Positions 34,590 through 36,140 of a stretch of 36,140 bases of DNA are shown here, piece after piece. Where the stretch lies: the NCBI GenBank assembly GCA_947458335.1, contig CANGYW010000005.1, forward strand, positions 1 to 36,140, given 5' to 3'. A model generated the notes under the pieces. The model had not been told where the DNA came from and searched no databases. It saw only the letters and a program-made list of their open reading frames with translations. Position 1 is the first letter of the stretch. Each line of letters begins with the position of its first letter. The stretch comes from Chitinophagaceae bacterium (GTDB taxonomy: Bacteria; Bacteroidota; Bacteroidia; Chitinophagales; Chitinophagaceae). The position numbers and the translations under genes are program-made.

Positions 34590-34652
34590 GAGGGAACCCG
34601 CTGCCATTGGTTCTTCGACACGATAGCGCTTTACCGCGCTCAGCTTCGAGAT

Positions 34653-35483
34653 TCACTGCCTAAGTGTTTGCGATAACCACTCTATGGTTTTTGGAAAACG
34701 ATAAAGATCGTTATGTGAACCTTCTTCAATTACGACCAGTCGGTCTTGTGGCTTAAATAGCGTCGATAATTTTTGGGATTGTGTAAAAGAAACTATGCCA
34801 TCTTTTGTTCCGTGTAATAAAGTGATGGGTGCCGCAACCCTGGGCAGGTGTTGATAGGTGGGTAACTGGTAGTGTAACAACAGTGCCATGGGATAGAGCG
34901 GTAAGAAACGTTGAAGCACATCAGAAAATTGGTAGTAGGGTGTTTCTAAGATAAGTTGTTTGCAATCGCGGCGCGAAGCCAGTTGAGCCGCGATTCCGGT
35001 GCCCAGGCTTTTCCCATAAATAATGAGGCTGTCGGCCGCATAGCGTTTACGAGCTATCTGGTAGGTAAGTGTAGCCCATTCGTAAAGTTTTTGCTCCGAC
35101 AAGGCCCCTTTACTTTTACCATAGCCCGGATAATCGGGCATCAATACTTCGAAACCATTTTTGGTAAAGTAAGGAACGAACTTCTCGTACCAAGCAATAT
35201 TTTGACGATTACCATGAAAATACAATACCAGCCCTCGGACGATACCGCTATCGGGTCGGTACAAGACAGCATGCAAGGTGTCTTGTTTATTAACGGGAAC
35301 TGTTATCTCGCGGTGGGATATTGTGGTAGCGAATTGATATGAAGCCGGCAGCACGCGAGAACGAAAGATGAGGGTCTCCTGAAAAAAATAGATCAGCAAT
35401 GCGCCACTTAGGTATACCAACAGCAAGATGCTGATGATCTTTTTAGTGCGCGGGCTGCGGAGTTTTGAGCGTACAGAAGCCAT
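34653..35483 (-). CDS. Membrane-anchored alpha/beta hydrolase (BEM46/ABHD13-like)
   Basis: 276-residue serine hydrolase with an N-terminal membrane anchor (about 15-35) that places the catalytic domain on the far side of the membrane. LYFHGNRQNIAWYE is the oxyanion-hole region; the triad is S159 in YGKSLGTG, D228 in HGTKDGIV and H257 in EGSHNDLY. The substrate is unknown; thioesterase or esterase activity on membrane lipids is possible. Its ATG overlaps the TAA of the upstream paralogue by one base (TAATG), so the two are translated together. Converges on ldcA with a 63-base gap that holds only a weak 5-bp stem. Confidence 0.85.
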   Translation of the reverse strand: MASVRSKLRSPRTKKIISILLLVYLSGALLIYFFQETLIFRSRVLPASYQFATTISHREITVPVNKQDTLHAVLYRPDSGIVRGLVLYFHGNRQNIAWYEKFVPYFTKNGFEVLMPDYPGYGKSKGALSEQKLYEWATLTYQIARKRYAADSLIIYGKSLGTGIAAQLASRRDCKQLILETPYYQFSDVLQRFLPLYPMALLLHYQLPTYQHLPRVAAPITLLHGTKDGIVSFTQSQKLSTLFKPQDRLVVIEEGSHNDLYRFPKTIEWLSQTLRQ

Positions 35484-36140
35484 TAGTATTTTAAAATATC
35501 GCGGATAAAATTGTGATACTCGTCAAAGGAGGGTAGGTTATTATGTCCGCCACCTTCGATACGAATCAACGTGCATTTGCGAGGATTGATCTTTTGCAGA
35601 TTCTCGCTGTGTCTAATAGGGATCAGCCGATCGCGCGTACCATGAATGATGTAGGTATGGCATTTCACCAATGGAAGCCATTGGTCGGAGCGCAGGTGAT
35701 AGCGAAGTACCAAACGCACCGGTAATATTGGCAAGAATCGCTCGATTACTTTTCTAAAATTAAAGTAGGGAGCATCGAGTATCAGATAACGAGGGTGATT
35801 GTCAGAGGCTAGCTTGGTGGCAAAGCCGCTACCGAGACTTCTGCCATAAATAATAAGGTGGTCTTCGCTATAGGTTTCGAGTAAACGGTCGTATACGAAC
35901 TGCATATCACCCAGCATTTCTTTTTCGCTTCGCTTGCCCGTGCTTTTACCAAACCCGCGATAGTCGACCAACACTACATCATAGTCGTAGCGATAAAAAT
36001 CCTTTGCGTAGCGTGCCCACCCCTTGATACTTCTGGTATTGCCATGAAAGTACAGGATAAGTCCTTTTGGCTGCTCTCTGTAAAAATGCAGTCCATTGAT
36101 GCGAACCCCTGGACCCACCTCAAAAAAGTACTCTTTGAAC
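35483..36140 (-). CDS. Alpha/beta hydrolase, paralogue of its neighbour (5' end outside window)
   Basis: The frame stays open to the window edge (reading FKEYFFEVGPGVRING), so the GTG start at 36118 in the ORF track is probably false and the N-terminus is cut off. The visible 219 residues have LYFHGNTRSIKGWARY, the nucleophile motif YGRSLGSGFAT, the acid in IHGTRDRLIP and the histidine in GGGHNNLPSF, an intact triad. It aligns along its length with the next gene, including VDYRGFGKS and RFLPILPVRLVLRYHL, so the pair arose by tandem duplication. Whether it also has a membrane anchor cannot be seen. Confidence 0.85.
   Translation of the reverse strand, partial: FKEYFFEVGPGVRINGLHFYREQPKGLILYFHGNTRSIKGWARYAKDFYRYDYDVVLVDYRGFGKSTGKRSEKEMLGDMQFVYDRLLETYSEDHLIIYGRSLGSGFATKLASDNHPRYLILDAPYFNFRKVIERFLPILPVRLVLRYHLRSDQWLPLVKCHTYIIHGTRDRLIPIRHSENLQKINPRKCTLIRIEGGGHNNLPSFDEYHNFIRDILKY

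Noticed and set aside
34625-34640. AGCGC/GCGCT stem between ldcA and the hydrolase gene as a bidirectional terminator
   Set aside because: Five base pairs and no T-run on either side; too weak to call.

Overview
The window is an ordinary-looking, gene-dense chromosomal segment (24 genes, no gap over 300 bases) from a member of the Bacteroidota, most likely Chitinophagales or a relative. The grounds are: several promoter-like sites with the Bacteroidota -7 element TAnnTTTG and a T-rich -33 element; near absence of Shine-Dalgarno sequences; a dcw cluster of Bacteroidota type with mraZ and without murF, ddl or ftsB; an FtsZ with a PAYxRR motif followed by a short tail; an AtpD carrying an insertion; and an atpDC pair separated from the other ATP synthase genes. 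No tRNA, rRNA, CRISPR, insertion sequence or prophage gene was seen.

Left part (1-6.3 kb): the 3' part of the ribosome-assembly GTPase engB on the plus strand, then a minus-strand run, in transcription order: a GNAT-like YghO-family protein, dnaX (clamp-loader tau/gamma), a two-lipoyl-domain pyruvate dehydrogenase E2, a CoA-binding-domain protein and a YkuK/DUF458 RNase H-like protein. Next (6.4-11.4 kb) come atpD-atpC (+), a YqgE/AlgH protein (-), a sensor histidine kinase without a neighbouring regulator (+) and queA (-).

Centre (11.4-28.0 kb): a complete one-direction division and cell-wall cluster mraZ-rsmH-ftsL-ftsI(PASTA)-murE-mraY-murD-ftsW-murG-murC-ftsQ-ftsA-ftsZ, with a promoter and MraZ-like operator at its head and a strong intrinsic terminator after ftsZ. 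It builds lipid II from UDP-MurNAc peptides (murE, murD, murC, mraY, murG) and supplies the septal synthase (ftsW, ftsI) and the Z-ring (ftsZ, ftsA, ftsQ, ftsL).

Right part (28.1-36.1 kb): a TIGR01777 epimerase (+), a FadN-type beta-oxidation fusion enzyme (-), metG (-), an LD-carboxypeptidase (+) and two tandem paralogous alpha/beta hydrolases (-), the outer one cut by the window edge.

I found no evidence of an entirely new gene system. The observation I rate highest is a run of ten A residues in dnaX placed exactly at the expected end of the clamp-loader domains. Losing one A or gaining one A gives a stop codon within two codons, the arrangement expected of a programmed slippage site that makes a short gamma subunit. 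Others worth checking are a three-unit 10-bp MraZ operator overlapping the dcw promoter, -7 boxes that abut start codons (leaderless mRNAs), three convergent gene pairs sharing a palindromic 4-nt stop overlap, and an FtsZ with an approximately 300-residue linker.
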